Origin: Lysobacter sp. yr284
GTDB lineage: Bacteria; Pseudomonadota; Gammaproteobacteria; Xanthomonadales; Xanthomonadaceae
NCBI RefSeq assembly: GCF_900107375.1
Contig: NZ_FNPT01000011.1
Location: 105,420 to 169,419, forward strand
DNA length: 64,000 nucleotides
Direction: 5' to 3'
The position numbers were made by a program, and so were the translations under genes. Every line of letters begins with the position of its first letter. Within the stretch, counting starts at the first letter, position 1. Shown one piece after another: positions 6,500 through 15,996 of this stretch. The notes beneath the pieces were generated by a model. It did no database searches, was not told the origin of the DNA, and saw only the letters and a list, made by a program, of their open reading frames with translations.

Positions 6500-9364
6500 T
6501 TACTCGCCGGATGCCGGCCGCGTACCCTCGGCCGCCGGCTTGGCCGCCATCTCCGGACTGATCTTCTCGATCGTATGCCGCAGTTCGCGGCCGAGGATGA
6601 CCTTGGCGTCCTTGGCCCAGGTGTCCAGGCGTTGGTCGAAGGCCAGCTTGTTTTCGCTGTCGGGCCACACCAGGCGCAGCTCGCGCAGCTTCTGGATGAA
6701 GCCGCGGAACAAGGTCTTGTCGAAGAATTCCGGCGCGGCCGGGGCGTACAGCAGCGACAGCCGTTGTGCCGCGAGCTGGCACAGGCTCTCCAGTTCCGCC
6801 GCCGACAAGGTGCCCGGGCCGTTCTTCACCAGCACCGAAATGGCGATGTAGTAGCGCTCGAACGCCTGTTGCAGCGAGTGGCCGATGGCACGCAGACGGA
6901 ACACTTCGTCGGTCTGGCCGGCGTTGCGGGCGAGGATGCCGCCGTCGTCGTCGCTGACTTTCTCCAGCAGGCCTTCGCGGATGAACACCTCGACCGTGCG
7001 CGCCAGGCGCTGGGCGAATTCGTCCTCGCTCCACGGCAGGAACAGCTCGGCCTGCAGGAACGGGTACACGCTGCGGCCCAGGCGCAGCACGCCGGCCAGG
7101 CTCATGCGCCGGTTGTGCTGGAAGCAGCAGGCGATCCACGAGGCGGCGGTGAACAGGTGCAGGACGTTGTTGCGGAAGTAGCTCAGCAACACCGCCTTGT
7201 CCTCGTCCACGCCGAGCACGTCGCCGAGCGGATGGGCGATGCGCTCGAGCACGTTGATCTCTTCGCCGTGGGCGACGATTTCCTGCGGCGTGTGCGGGGT
7301 CACGGTGACGCGGTCGGAGTACGGCAGTTCGGCCAGCAGGGTCTTGCTCAGCGCGATCTGCGCGAGCAGGTCGGCCTCGCCCATCGCGTGCTTGGGCGTG
7401 GACAGCAGCGCCAGCGCCAGCAGGTTGATCGGGTTGACGTCGGCGGCGCGGTTGACGTTGACCTGGATCCGCTGCGCCAGCGCATCGACGGTGTCGGACA
7501 GCCACTGCGGCTTGTCGTCTTCCTCCAGCGGGCGGCCGTCCCACTGCGGCGCGTGCTCGGCGAGCATGTCGCCGAGCTTGATCGGCTCGCCGAAGTTCAC
7601 CACCACCTGGCCGTAGTTGGAGCGCAGCACCTTGGGAATGCCCCACAGCAGCTGCCAGATCGATTCCTTCTCTTTCGGCTTGCCCGACAGTTCGTCGAGG
7701 TAGCTGTTGCCCTCCATCAGCTTCTCGTAGCCGATGTAGACCGGCTGGAACAGCACCGGACGGGTGGGCTGGCGCAGGAAGCCGCGCACGGTCATCACGA
7801 TCATGCCGCCCTTGGGCGGCAGCAGCCGGCCGGTGCGCGAGCGCCCGCCTTCGATGAAGTACTCGATCGAGTAGCCGCCGGCGACCAGCTGCGCCACGTA
7901 TTCGGAGAACACCGCCGAGTACAGCGCGCTGCCGCGGATGCTGCGGCGCAGGAAGAACGCGCCGCCCTTGCGCAGGATCGTGCCGACTACCGGCAGGTTG
8001 AGGTTCACGCCGGCGGCGATGTGCGGCGGCACGATGCCCTTGGTGTACAGCAGGTAGCTCAGCAGCAGGTAGTCGAGGTGGCTGCGGTGGCAGGGCACGT
8101 ACACCACTTCGAAGCCGGGCGCTTCCTGCTTGAGCTTGTCCAGGTGATGGACCAGCACGCCGCGGTAGATGCGGTTCCACACCGGGGTCAGCAGGAAGCT
8201 GGCCGAGCGCACCACCGGGTGCGAATAGTCGGCGGCGATCTCGTAGGCCATCGCATGCGCTTTCTTCCACGCCTCGGCGACATCGGTGCTGTCGCGGCGG
8301 GCCTGGTCGGCGATGGCTTCCTTGACCGGGTCGCTGGCGAGCACGCGGTCGATCAGCATGCGCCGGGTCGACAGGTCCGGCCCGATCACCGCCGCGCGGA
8401 TGCGGCGGAAGTGGGTGCGCAGCACGCGCGAGAGCTTGCGCACCGTGCGTTCGGGCTCCAGCCCTTCGTCGACGATGCCGCGCAGCGACACCGGCGGCGA
8501 GAACCGCACCGTGGTGTGGCGGCCGTTGAGCGCGATCGCCAGCAGCCGGCGGAAGCGGCCGACCAGGGTCCAGTTTTCCGAGAACAGCACCGAGAACCAG
8601 CCGCTGGTGCGGTCCGGCGCGCGGCCGACGAAGATCGACACCGGCACCAGCTGCACGTCCAGGGCGCGGTCGCCGCGGTGCGCGTCGAGCAGCCGCGCCA
8701 GCGAGCCCGAATGGGTCTTGGCCGACGGCGGCCCGGCCGGCGCCAGGGTGCCGGCGTTGCGCCGCGACAGCGCGACGTAGGCGCGCTTGCGCCCGAGCGG
8801 ATCGCCCGGCAGCGGCTGCAGCGGCGAGGGCAGGCCGCTCTCGCGGCAGGCGCGCTCCAGGATCAGCGCGTTGGACAGGCCGTAGTCCTCGAGCACGTAG
8901 CAGACCGGGCGGCCGTGCCATTGCTCGGCGATGTGCTGCTGTGGGTTCTTCGGCTCGATGGTCAGCGAGACCCACGGCGCCATCAGCTGGCCGAGCAGGC
9001 GCGCCCACCACGGGCGCGGCGCGGGCGCGGCCGGGTCGGCGGCAGGCGCGGCCGCCGCGGCGGGCGCGATCGGCAACTCGGCTTGTTCCGGGTCGTGATC
9101 GGGTGCGGCGGGCGGGTCGGTGCGGCCGGGCGCGGCTTCGCCGCGCTCGGCGGCCACGGGGCCGGGACGATCGGAAGGATTCGGGTCGGACGCTTGGGGC
9201 ATGTTCGATGGGGCTGGCGTGGCGCTGGCGCGGCCCTGCTCCGGGTCGGCGGCGGGATCGGGTCGATCCGTCGCGGCCGGCGCGGCGTCGCCCGGTGCAG
9301 GCGCGGCATCGGCCGGCACGGCGTCGGGGAACGGCAGGGGCGTCTGTTTCGGCATTGCCGGCAT
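6500..9364 (-). CDS. plsB: glycerol-3-phosphate 1-O-acyltransferase
   Basis: PlsB transfers the first fatty acyl chain to glycerol-3-phosphate at the inner membrane, starting phospholipid synthesis. Acyltransferase block I HRSHLD is at residues 426-431 (the HX4D catalytic pair), block II GAFFLRR near 468, and block III EGGRSRTG at 505-512. A conserved long C-terminal region typical of PlsB follows. At 954 residues it is about 145 longer than the E. coli enzyme. The excess is an Ala/Pro/Asp-rich, probably disordered N-terminus (residues 1-115). ATG codons at residues 1 and 4 are both possible starts. A long opposite-frame reading exists over the same DNA and is a shadow. Confidence 0.97.
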   Translation of the reverse strand: MPAMPKQTPLPFPDAVPADAAPAPGDAAPAATDRPDPAADPEQGRASATPAPSNMPQASDPNPSDRPGPVAAERGEAAPGRTDPPAAPDHDPEQAELPIAPAAAAAPAADPAAPAPRPWWARLLGQLMAPWVSLTIEPKNPQQHIAEQWHGRPVCYVLEDYGLSNALILERACRESGLPSPLQPLPGDPLGRKRAYVALSRRNAGTLAPAGPPSAKTHSGSLARLLDAHRGDRALDVQLVPVSIFVGRAPDRTSGWFSVLFSENWTLVGRFRRLLAIALNGRHTTVRFSPPVSLRGIVDEGLEPERTVRKLSRVLRTHFRRIRAAVIGPDLSTRRMLIDRVLASDPVKEAIADQARRDSTDVAEAWKKAHAMAYEIAADYSHPVVRSASFLLTPVWNRIYRGVLVHHLDKLKQEAPGFEVVYVPCHRSHLDYLLLSYLLYTKGIVPPHIAAGVNLNLPVVGTILRKGGAFFLRRSIRGSALYSAVFSEYVAQLVAGGYSIEYFIEGGRSRTGRLLPPKGGMIVMTVRGFLRQPTRPVLFQPVYIGYEKLMEGNSYLDELSGKPKEKESIWQLLWGIPKVLRSNYGQVVVNFGEPIKLGDMLAEHAPQWDGRPLEEDDKPQWLSDTVDALAQRIQVNVNRAADVNPINLLALALLSTPKHAMGEADLLAQIALSKTLLAELPYSDRVTVTPHTPQEIVAHGEEINVLERIAHPLGDVLGVDEDKAVLLSYFRNNVLHLFTAASWIACCFQHNRRMSLAGVLRLGRSVYPFLQAELFLPWSEDEFAQRLARTVEVFIREGLLEKVSDDDGGILARNAGQTDEVFRLRAIGHSLQQAFERYYIAISVLVKNGPGTLSAAELESLCQLAAQRLSLLYAPAAPEFFDKTLFRGFIQKLRELRLVWPDSENKLAFDQRLDTWAKDAKVILGRELRHTIEKISPEMAAKPAAEGTRPASGE

Positions 9365-9502
9365 TATGCCTATTCGGCCCCAGGCCGGGCCCCGGACGGC
9401 GGGCCGCGGCGCGGCGGCCGGCGACGGGACGCATGTGTGCCCTGGGTGGCGACGCCGGCGTCACCGCGCCGGCGGCGGTTGCCGCGGCGGTCGGCCGCTG
9501 TT

Positions 9503-9586
9503 GGGGGAGGGCCTTCAGGCCCGACGCGGTTGCGCCAAGTCATCGCGATCCGACCGAACGGCGTCGGGCTTGAAGGCCCTGCCACA
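9503..9586. repeat. inverted pair of GGGCCTTCAGGCCC-core repeats
   Basis: Two copies of a roughly 24-bp palindromic element, core GGGCCTTCAGGCCCGACGC, lie in opposite orientation between plsB and the lipoprotein gene. They are separated by about 35 bp. This is one member of a family found only between genes in this window (also near 25.1, 29.4, 31.0, 34.9, 35.5, 35.7, 37.4 and 57.3 kb), like REPIN elements. Confidence 0.8.
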
Positions 9587-9615
9587 GCAGCGGTACCGGC
9601 TCCGGGCGAGCCCGC

Positions 9616-10983
9616 TCAGCGCGGTTTCGGCGGCTCGACCGCGGCCGCGGCCGGCTTGGCCGCGGGCCGGTTGCCGGGCTTGACATCGGCCGGGAACGAT
9701 TTGCCCGCGGCGGCAGGTTTTGCCTCGCTCGCAGCGGGTTTCGCGCCCGCCGCGGGGCGGCCGCCCACGGTGGCGGGCCTGGCCTCGGCGGGTTTGCCGT
9801 CCACCGGCTTGCTCTCTCCAGGTTGGGACCCGGCCGGCTTGCCGACAGCGTCGGGCCGCGCCGCGGTCGCCTTGCCCGCAGCGTCGGACCGGGCCTCAGC
9901 CGCCGTCGAATGGGCCGCGCCCACCTGTTTGGCCTCTTCGATCGCCGCGCCCGGCACGGCCGCCGGCCCCGCATCGGCCTGGCCGCCGGCAGGCGGGGCC
10001 GGCGCCGCGACCGGCGCGGCAGGCGCCGCCGCCGGCTTGGCCGCCAGCGCCGACGGCGCCCGCGCCTGGACCTTGGCCAACGCCGCCAGCCGCTGCGCCA
10101 TCGTCGCCGACGGCGCCGGCTTGCTCGCCGCCTCGGTCTCGGCGCGGGCGTGGCGCAGCACGTCGCTGAGGTACCAGCGGCCGTCGATGCGCTCGACCAG
10201 CACATAGGCGTCGACCGGCTGCCCGGCCAGTTGGTAGCGCACCCGCACCCGCGCGGTGTCGCCGGTCTGTTCGGCCAGGCTGGCGTCGACGCTGTCCAGC
10301 GCCGCGTCCAGGCCCAGGCCGTAGTCGCCGAGCACCTGCTTGAGCCGCTCCACGAACGGGCCGAGCCGGCGCAGGCTGCGGTCCATGCCGGCCTTGGCGA
10401 ACCCGTCCGGGCCGGCCAGCCCGGTCGCACGCGCGGCCGAGACCAGCTGCGGGATCGCCTCGCGCGCGCGCCTGGAGTCCCCCAGCGGCGCGGTCTGCGC
10501 CCAGCCGCTGAGCGCCTCGATCAACTGGGCGTGGTGGTCGCGCTCGGTCTCGCTGTAGCCCGGCTCGCTGCGCACGTACTGGCTGGCGAACAGGCCCAGG
10601 GTCTTGGCCGCGGACTGCAGTTCGGCGTCGGCGCCGGCGAACTGGCGGCGGTAGGTCGCCACCAGCTTGCGCTCGGCGTCCTGCTCGGCCAGGGCCGAGA
10701 TGAAGGAAGGAAAGCGGTCGTCCAGCGGCAGCTCGGTCAGCGGCCACACCGTGCGGCCCTGGCTCCAGGCCTGCTCCAGGCGCTGGTGCAACTCCGGCGG
10801 CACCGCGTGGCGGGCGTAGCCGGCCAGGTCGTTGCGGCGCAGGTCGGACACCAGCTGGGTCACCGCCTGCGCCGGCAGGGTCGGCACGGTCTCGACCGGG
10901 GCCGGATCCGGGCCGCAGCCGGCCGCCGCCAACAGGACGGCGGTCGTCAGCACGGCGGCGCTGGCGCGTCGAACGAGAGACAT
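9616..10983 (-). CDS. lipoprotein with Ala/Pro/Lys-rich tail
   Basis: A 455-residue predicted lipoprotein. Residues 1-20 are a lipoprotein signal (SAAVLTTAVLLAAAGC, lipid attachment at the Cys). Residues 30-310 look globular and mostly helical, with repeated Arg/Leu/Gln-rich stretches and a terminal sheet-like segment (YLAGQPVDAYVLVERIDGRWYLSDVL analog region). The last 130 residues are low-complexity Ala/Pro/Lys/Glu repeats (KPA, AARPD, GKPA), probably disordered. The start at 10983 places the signal peptide directly at the N-terminus; the longer reading to 11076 would hide it. Function unknown. It is transcribed toward plsB, 251 bp away. Confidence 0.82.
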   Translation of the reverse strand: MSLVRRASAAVLTTAVLLAAAGCGPDPAPVETVPTLPAQAVTQLVSDLRRNDLAGYARHAVPPELHQRLEQAWSQGRTVWPLTELPLDDRFPSFISALAEQDAERKLVATYRRQFAGADAELQSAAKTLGLFASQYVRSEPGYSETERDHHAQLIEALSGWAQTAPLGDSRRAREAIPQLVSAARATGLAGPDGFAKAGMDRSLRRLGPFVERLKQVLGDYGLGLDAALDSVDASLAEQTGDTARVRVRYQLAGQPVDAYVLVERIDGRWYLSDVLRHARAETEAASKPAPSATMAQRLAALAKVQARAPSALAAKPAAAPAAPVAAPAPPAGGQADAGPAAVPGAAIEEAKQVGAAHSTAAEARSDAAGKATAARPDAVGKPAGSQPGESKPVDGKPAEARPATVGGRPAAGAKPAASEAKPAAAGKSFPADVKPGNRPAAKPAAAAVEPPKPR

Positions 10984-11249
10984 ACGGGCGGAGGCTCTGG
11001 CGCGGAGCGCATCCGCGGACCGGCATCTTGGCCCCGGCTCCGGCGGGGCACAAGCCGCGGGCTCACCCTGGCTCACCTTTGCGACCCCACCGCACAGTTA
11101 GCGACGGCATGGGTCGAAGCGTGAAGACGCAGCGCGTCACTGCGCGTTTGTGCGCGATCGTCCAGATATGCGGCTGAACGGGTACGGCCCGCCGTCTTGT
11201 GAAGGGGGTCACCCGCAGCGGCCCGACGGCATGGCTAAGTTGCCCGCGC

Positions 11250-11264
11250 TGGCATGTTTTATGC
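11250..11264 (+). promoter_or_regulatory. possible sigma-54 promoter of the chaperone-usher operon
   Basis: TGGCATGTTTTATGC shows GG and GC spaced by exactly ten bases, as in the -24/-12 consensus TGGCACG-N4-TTGC. Two core positions deviate. It lies 70 bp upstream of the first subunit ATG. No activator site was identified, so this is tentative. Confidence 0.35.
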
Positions 11265-11333
11265 GTTCTAAACGGGCAAACCCGGCACAAAAGCTCGCCC
11301 GACCATCGCGCCCCGCGCGCAGGAGAACGAACC

Positions 11334-11837
11334 ATGCGTTCCGTATCGAGCCGTAGCGTCCTCGCTGCCTTGGCCCTGGCCGCCGCCGGTCCCGCGTTCG
11401 CGGCGACCGACACCGCCAACCTCAACGTCACCATCACCATCACCAGCGTCTGCGACATCCACACCACCGCGCCGCTGCCGGTCAACTTCGGCAGCGTGTC
11501 CTCCAGCGCCACCAACGTCGACCAGCAGGGCCAGCTGACCGTCAACTGCACCCCGGGTACGGCCTACACCATCGGCCTGGACAACGGCCAGAACGGCACC
11601 GACGTGAACAGCCGCAAGATGGCCAACGGCGCCAACCTGGTGCCTTACCAGCTCTACCGCGCCGCCGCGCGCGGCCCCACCGACGTGTGGGGCAGCACCG
11701 TCGGCGCCGGCGGCAACGTGCTGGCCGGCAGCGGCACCGGCGCGGCGGTCAACCTGCCGGTGTATGGGCGCACGCCCAGCGCCAACTTTCCCGCTGGTAC
11801 TTACAATGACGTGGTGATCGCCACGGTCACCTACTGA
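11334..11837 (+). CDS. spore coat protein U (SCPU) domain protein, pilus-like subunit
   Basis: A 167-residue secreted subunit. The signal peptide is MRSVSSRSVLAALALAAAGPAFA. The mature domain has the SCPU pattern: an early Cys (SVCDIHT), FGSVSS, a second Cys (LTVNCTPGTAY), LDNGQNG, and a final alternating strand ending DVVIATVTY. The ending resembles the donor/acceptor strands of chaperone-usher subunits. An AGGAG sits eight bases before the ATG. It is the first gene of a four-gene operon with chaperone, usher and a second SCPU protein, so it is presumably the major exported subunit. The best-known homologous operons make biofilm-related fibres (Csu-type); applying that here is inference. Confidence 0.92.
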   Translation: MRSVSSRSVLAALALAAAGPAFAATDTANLNVTITITSVCDIHTTAPLPVNFGSVSSSATNVDQQGQLTVNCTPGTAYTIGLDNGQNGTDVNSRKMANGANLVPYQLYRAAARGPTDVWGSTVGAGGNVLAGSGTGAAVNLPVYGRTPSANFPAGTYNDVVIATVTY

Positions 11838-11847
11838 CCGCCCCGGC

Positions 11848-12606
11848 ATGGGCGGCGGCCGGTTGCGACAGGCAGTCCGCACCTTCGCGATCCGGCTGGC
11901 GCTGGGCGCGGCGCTGGCGGCGCCGGCCTGCCCGGCGTCCGCCGCCGGCCTGCAGGTCACCCCGACCCAGCTGACCCTCGCCCGCGACCGCCCGGCCGAC
12001 GCGCTGTGGCTCAGCAACACCGGCCCGGCCACGCTGCGCGCGCAGGTGCGGGTGTTCCGCTGGGTCCAGCAAGACGGCCAGGAGCGGCTCGACCCCGATC
12101 CCGGCTTGGCGGTCAGCCCGCCGATGCTGGAACTGGCGCCCGGCGCGCGCCAGCTGGTGCGGGTGATCCGGCTGGGCGCGCCGCCGGCGCAGGAAACCGG
12201 CTACCGCCTGATCGTCGACGAACTGCCGCCGGCCGAAGCCGCCCAGGCCCCGGGCCTGCAGTTCGTGCTGCGCTATTCGGTGCCGGTGTTCCTGGCCCCC
12301 GCCGCGGCCGCGCCGATCGCACCGCGACTGCGCGCGCAGCTGCAGTTCGAGGGCGAGCGGCCGTTCCTGGCGGTGGACAACCGCGGCGACCAGCACGCGC
12401 AACTGGCCGACCTGAGCTTCGTCGACGCGCAAGGCCAGCGCCACGCCATCGCCGCCGGCCTGCTCGGCTACGCCCACGCCGGCCAGCGCATGCGCTGGGC
12501 GCTGCAGGCGCCGGCCGCGCTGCTGCGCGGACCGGGCACCCTGGAAGCGAGGATCAATGGCGAACCCGACGCGCAGGCGCTGGCGCTGGACCCGCCGGCT
12601 CGCTGA
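11848..12606 (+). CDS. periplasmic fimbrial chaperone (PapD-like)
   Basis: A 252-residue periplasmic chaperone for the SCPU subunits. A signal region ends at PACPASAAG. The N-terminal Ig-like domain contains LQVTPTQLTL, LWLSNTG and a hydrophobic strand (GLAVSPPMLELAPGARQLVRVIRL) corresponding to the subunit-binding G1 region and the conserved arginine area of PapD chaperones. A shorter C-terminal domain follows. It starts ten bases after the subunit stop and overlaps the start of the usher gene by fifty bases, consistent with translational coupling. The family folds pilins by donor-strand complementation in the periplasm and hands them to the usher. Confidence 0.9.
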   Translation: MGGGRLRQAVRTFAIRLALGAALAAPACPASAAGLQVTPTQLTLARDRPADALWLSNTGPATLRAQVRVFRWVQQDGQERLDPDPGLAVSPPMLELAPGARQLVRVIRLGAPPAQETGYRLIVDELPPAEAAQAPGLQFVLRYSVPVFLAPAAAAPIAPRLRAQLQFEGERPFLAVDNRGDQHAQLADLSFVDAQGQRHAIAAGLLGYAHAGQRMRWALQAPAALLRGPGTLEARINGEPDAQALALDPPAR

Positions 12607-14980
12607 AGCCATGCCGGCCGGCCTGCTCCTGGCGTCCCCGCCGGGCCTCCCGGCCGAGCCGCCGCCGCGGCCGCCGCTGGCCCAGGCGGGCGCGGCCCAG
12701 GCCGGGGCGGCGCAGGCGACCAGCATGAACCTCTACCTGGAAGTCAGCCTCAACCAGACCGCGTTCGGCCCGCCGCAGCCGTTCGAGCTGCGCGCCGGCC
12801 GGCTCTACGCCAGCGTCGCCACCCTGCGCGCGATCGGCTTCGCCCTGCCCGGCCGCGACGGCGCCGAAACGCTCGCGCCGGACCAACTCGCCGGCACCAC
12901 GGTGCGCTTCGACGCCGCCCAGCAGCGGGTCGCCATCGACGCGCCGCTGTCGCTGCTCGACCTGCGCACGCGCCGCCTCAACGCGCCCGACGCCGAGGCG
13001 CCGCGCGCCACCGCCTCGCCCGGCCTGCTGCTCAACTACGACCTTTATGCCAGCCGCGACGACCGCAGCGACAACGCCACCGCCTTCGTCGAAGCGCGTG
13101 CGTTCGGCCTGGGCGGCGGCGCGTTCGCCGACAGCGTGCTGAGCCAGACTGGGGTGATCCGCCACTACCGCGAAGACGGCGCGCCGCGGCGCACCGATTC
13201 GATCCGCCTGGACACCAGCTGGCGCTGGTCGCAGCCCGAATCGATGTTCGCCGTCACCGTCGGCGACGTGATCAGCGGCCAACTCGACTGGACCCGGCCG
13301 CTGCGCCTGGGCGGGGTGCGCTTCGGCCGCGACTTCGGCCTGCAGCCCTACCGCATCACCACGCCGCTGCCGACCCTGGCCGGCGAAGTCGCGGTGCCCT
13401 CGGCGGTGGACCTGTACGTCAACGGCATCCGCCAGTACAGCGGCGAGGTCCAGCCCGGCCCGTTCCAGCTGACCACCGTTCCCGGCATCACCGGCGCCGG
13501 CAGCGCGCAACTGGTGGTCACCGATGCGTTCGGCCGCACCCGCACCCTCGACTTCCCGTTCTACGCCGCGCAGCAACTGCTGGCCAAAGGCTTGTCGGAC
13601 TGGTCGGTGAGCCTGGGCGTGGCGCGCCAGGACTACGCGCTGCGCTCGTTCGAATACGCCAGCGCGCCGCTGGCCAGCGCCGACCTGCGCTACGGCCTCA
13701 GCGACCGGCTGACCGTGCAGGCCCACGGCGAAGGCGGCGACGGCGTGAGCGCTGCGGGCGTCGGCGCGGCCTGGCTGCTGGGCCAGGCCGGCGTGTTCGG
13801 CGCCTCGCTGAGCCACGGCCGCGACGGCGACGCCGCCGGCTGGCAGTACAGCGCCGCCTACAACTGGAGCAACGGCCGTTTCAACTTCGCCGCCGACACC
13901 CAGCGCAGCCACGGCGACTATCGCGACCTCGCCTCGCGCTACGGCCTGGGCGCGCCGCGGGTCAGCGAGCGCGCGGTGGTCGGCTGGAGCGATGCGCGCC
14001 TGGGCAGCCTGGGCCTGAGCTACGTGCGCCTGCTCTACCGCGGCGAGGAACCGGCGCGCTACGCCGGCGCCACCTGGAGCCGCAACCTGGGCACCCGCGC
14101 CTTGTTGAGCCTGTCCTACAACCAGAACCTGGACCGCAGCGCAGACCGCACCGTGTACCTGGGCTTCAACCTCAACCTGCAGCCCGACCCGGGACGCCCC
14201 GGCACCCAGCTCAGCGTCTCGGCGCAGCGCGCCGGCGGCCTCGACCAGGCCGCGATCGACCTGACCCGCCCGGTGCCCGGCGACGGCGGCTTCGGCTGGC
14301 GCCTGCAGGCGCGCGGCGGCGACAGCGAGGAAGGCGCGCTGGCCGAAGCGGCGTGGCTGACCGAAACCGGCCGCTTCAACCTCGGCTACGCGCGCCAGGG
14401 TTCGCGCGACTACGGCTACGCCAGCGCCAGCGGCGCGCTGGTGTGGATGGGCGGGCACGTGTTCGCCGCGCGCAACGTCAGCGACGCGTTCGCGGTGGTC
14501 TCCACCGGCGTGCCCGGCGTGCCGGTGCTGCTGGAGAACCGCCCGTTCGGCCGCACCGACGCCGACGGCATGCTGCTGGTGACGCCGCTCAACGCCTGGC
14601 AGCGCAACCGCATCGGCATCGATCCGATGGAACTGCCGGCCGACACCCGCCTGGACCGGGTCGAGACCGACGCCACCCCGCGCGACCGTTCCGGCACCGT
14701 GGTGCACTTCGCGATCGACACCATCCGCGCCGCGGTGCTGGCGCTGCGCGACGACGCCGGCGCGCCGCTGCCGCTGGGCAGCGCGGTGCGCGCCGGCAAC
14801 GGCGAACAGGCCGTGGTCGGCTACGACGGCGAGACCTACCTGGAACAGTTGCAAGCGCACAACCAGCTGCGCGTGCTGACGCCGGCCGGCGCCTGCGTGG
14901 TGCGCTTCGACTACCCCGCCGACGCGCGCGGCATCGCCCGGCTCGGCCCGTTGCCGTGCGTGCGCGAGGCCGCGCCGTGA
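12557..14980 (+). CDS. outer-membrane usher of chaperone-usher system
   Basis: An 807-residue FimD/PapC-type usher that forms the outer-membrane pore for subunit assembly. After an Arg/Trp-rich signal region, residues 54-140 are the N-terminal domain that binds chaperone-subunit complexes (NLYLEVSLN at its start). Then comes the beta-barrel with a plug (AVDLYVNGIRQYSGEVQPGPFQLTTVPGITGAG is the classic signature region). The C-terminal domains end in CVVRFDYPADARGIARLGPLPC, with a conserved cysteine pair. The start at 12557 has a GAGGA five bases upstream and supplies the basic n-region. The ATG at 12611 is the alternative, without a ribosome site. Its stop overlaps the next GTG. Confidence 0.93.
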   Translation: MANPTRRRWRWTRRLAEAMPAGLLLASPPGLPAEPPPRPPLAQAGAAQAGAAQATSMNLYLEVSLNQTAFGPPQPFELRAGRLYASVATLRAIGFALPGRDGAETLAPDQLAGTTVRFDAAQQRVAIDAPLSLLDLRTRRLNAPDAEAPRATASPGLLLNYDLYASRDDRSDNATAFVEARAFGLGGGAFADSVLSQTGVIRHYREDGAPRRTDSIRLDTSWRWSQPESMFAVTVGDVISGQLDWTRPLRLGGVRFGRDFGLQPYRITTPLPTLAGEVAVPSAVDLYVNGIRQYSGEVQPGPFQLTTVPGITGAGSAQLVVTDAFGRTRTLDFPFYAAQQLLAKGLSDWSVSLGVARQDYALRSFEYASAPLASADLRYGLSDRLTVQAHGEGGDGVSAAGVGAAWLLGQAGVFGASLSHGRDGDAAGWQYSAAYNWSNGRFNFAADTQRSHGDYRDLASRYGLGAPRVSERAVVGWSDARLGSLGLSYVRLLYRGEEPARYAGATWSRNLGTRALLSLSYNQNLDRSADRTVYLGFNLNLQPDPGRPGTQLSVSAQRAGGLDQAAIDLTRPVPGDGGFGWRLQARGGDSEEGALAEAAWLTETGRFNLGYARQGSRDYGYASASGALVWMGGHVFAARNVSDAFAVVSTGVPGVPVLLENRPFGRTDADGMLLVTPLNAWQRNRIGIDPMELPADTRLDRVETDATPRDRSGTVVHFAIDTIRAAVLALRDDAGAPLPLGSAVRAGNGEQAVVGYDGETYLEQLQAHNQLRVLTPAGACVVRFDYPADARGIARLGPLPCVREAAP

Positions 14981-15996
14981 GCGCGCGCGCCGCGCTGCTG
15001 CGCTGCGCGCTGGCGCTGCTGGCCGCGCTGGCCTGGACCGCGCCGGCGCAGGCGGCGACCTCGTGCACCGCGGGCATGACCAACCTCGCCTTCGCCGCGA
15101 CCACCGGCGCGGTCGTCGACGCCACCGCCACCCTCACCGTCACCTGCACCACCGGCGCGCTGTCGCTGCTGGCCAAGGCGCGGGTCAACATGTGCGTGAG
15201 CATCTTCAGCGGCACCGACGGCGGCGGCACCCTGGCGCCGCGGCGGATGATCAACGTGCCCGGCGATGCGATGCAGATGCAGCTCTACACCGACAGCGCG
15301 CGCAGCCAGATCTGGGGCGCGCGCGGCAATGCCACCGTGCCCAACTTCCTGCCGCTGCTGTTCGACTACGACGTGCCGCTGCTCGGCGGCAGCCAGACCC
15401 TCACCGCGACCCTGTACGGCCGCATCCCCGCCCAGGCCGCGCTCAACGCGGGGACCTATACCAATCGCTTCACCGGCGCGGCCGACACCCGGATCGAGTT
15501 CCAGTTCGCCGAATCGCTGATCGGCGCGCCGCCGATGCCGGCGTCGTGCATCAGCGGCGGCAGCACCGGTACGCCGGTCGGCTTCCCCTTCACCGTCACC
15601 GGCTCGGTCCCCAACAGCTGCGCGCTGAGCCCCAAGCCGGTGCCCACCCTCGCCTTCGGCAGCGTCCCCGGCCGCGTCATCGCCAACCTCGACCGCACCA
15701 CCGCGATCGGCCTGACCTGCACCGGCCGCACCGCATGGCAGCTGGGCATCGGCAACGGTCTCAACGCCAGCGGCAGCATCCGCCGCATGCGCAGCGCCGG
15801 CGGCCAGTTCGTGCCGTACGAGCTGTACCGCGACAGCGGCCGCAGCCAACGCTGGGGCACGACCCTGGGCACCGACACGGTCGCCGGCACCGGCACCGGC
15901 GCGGCGCAATCGCAAACCGTGTATGGGCGGGTGGCGCCGCAAGTAGCCACGCCAGGCAGCTACAGCGACACCGTCGTGGTGACCGTCACCTACTGA
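14977..15996 (+). CDS. double SCPU-domain protein, likely tip subunit
   Basis: A 339-residue secreted protein starting with GTG inside the usher stop codon (GTGA overlap). A signal peptide (ALLAALAWTAPAQA) precedes two SCPU domains. The first covers about residues 30-180, starting SCTAGMTNLAF; the second about residues 195-339, starting NSCALSPKPVPTLAFG. Both end in the VTVTY/IEFQF-type terminal strand. Two-domain members in such operons are often tip adhesins, so this one may cap the fibre; that role is inference from position and architecture. Downstream there is no further gene on this strand. Confidence 0.9.
   Translation: MSARAALLRCALALLAALAWTAPAQAATSCTAGMTNLAFAATTGAVVDATATLTVTCTTGALSLLAKARVNMCVSIFSGTDGGGTLAPRRMINVPGDAMQMQLYTDSARSQIWGARGNATVPNFLPLLFDYDVPLLGGSQTLTATLYGRIPAQAALNAGTYTNRFTGAADTRIEFQFAESLIGAPPMPASCISGGSTGTPVGFPFTVTGSVPNSCALSPKPVPTLAFGSVPGRVIANLDRTTAIGLTCTGRTAWQLGIGNGLNASGSIRRMRSAGGQFVPYELYRDSGRSQRWGTTLGTDTVAGTGTGAAQSQTVYGRVAPQVATPGSYSDTVVVTVTY

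Noticed and set aside
6426..9464. A 1012-codon open frame in another frame of plsB
   Set aside because: The overlapping frame encodes all PlsB motifs; this one is Arg/Ala/Pro-rich without motifs.
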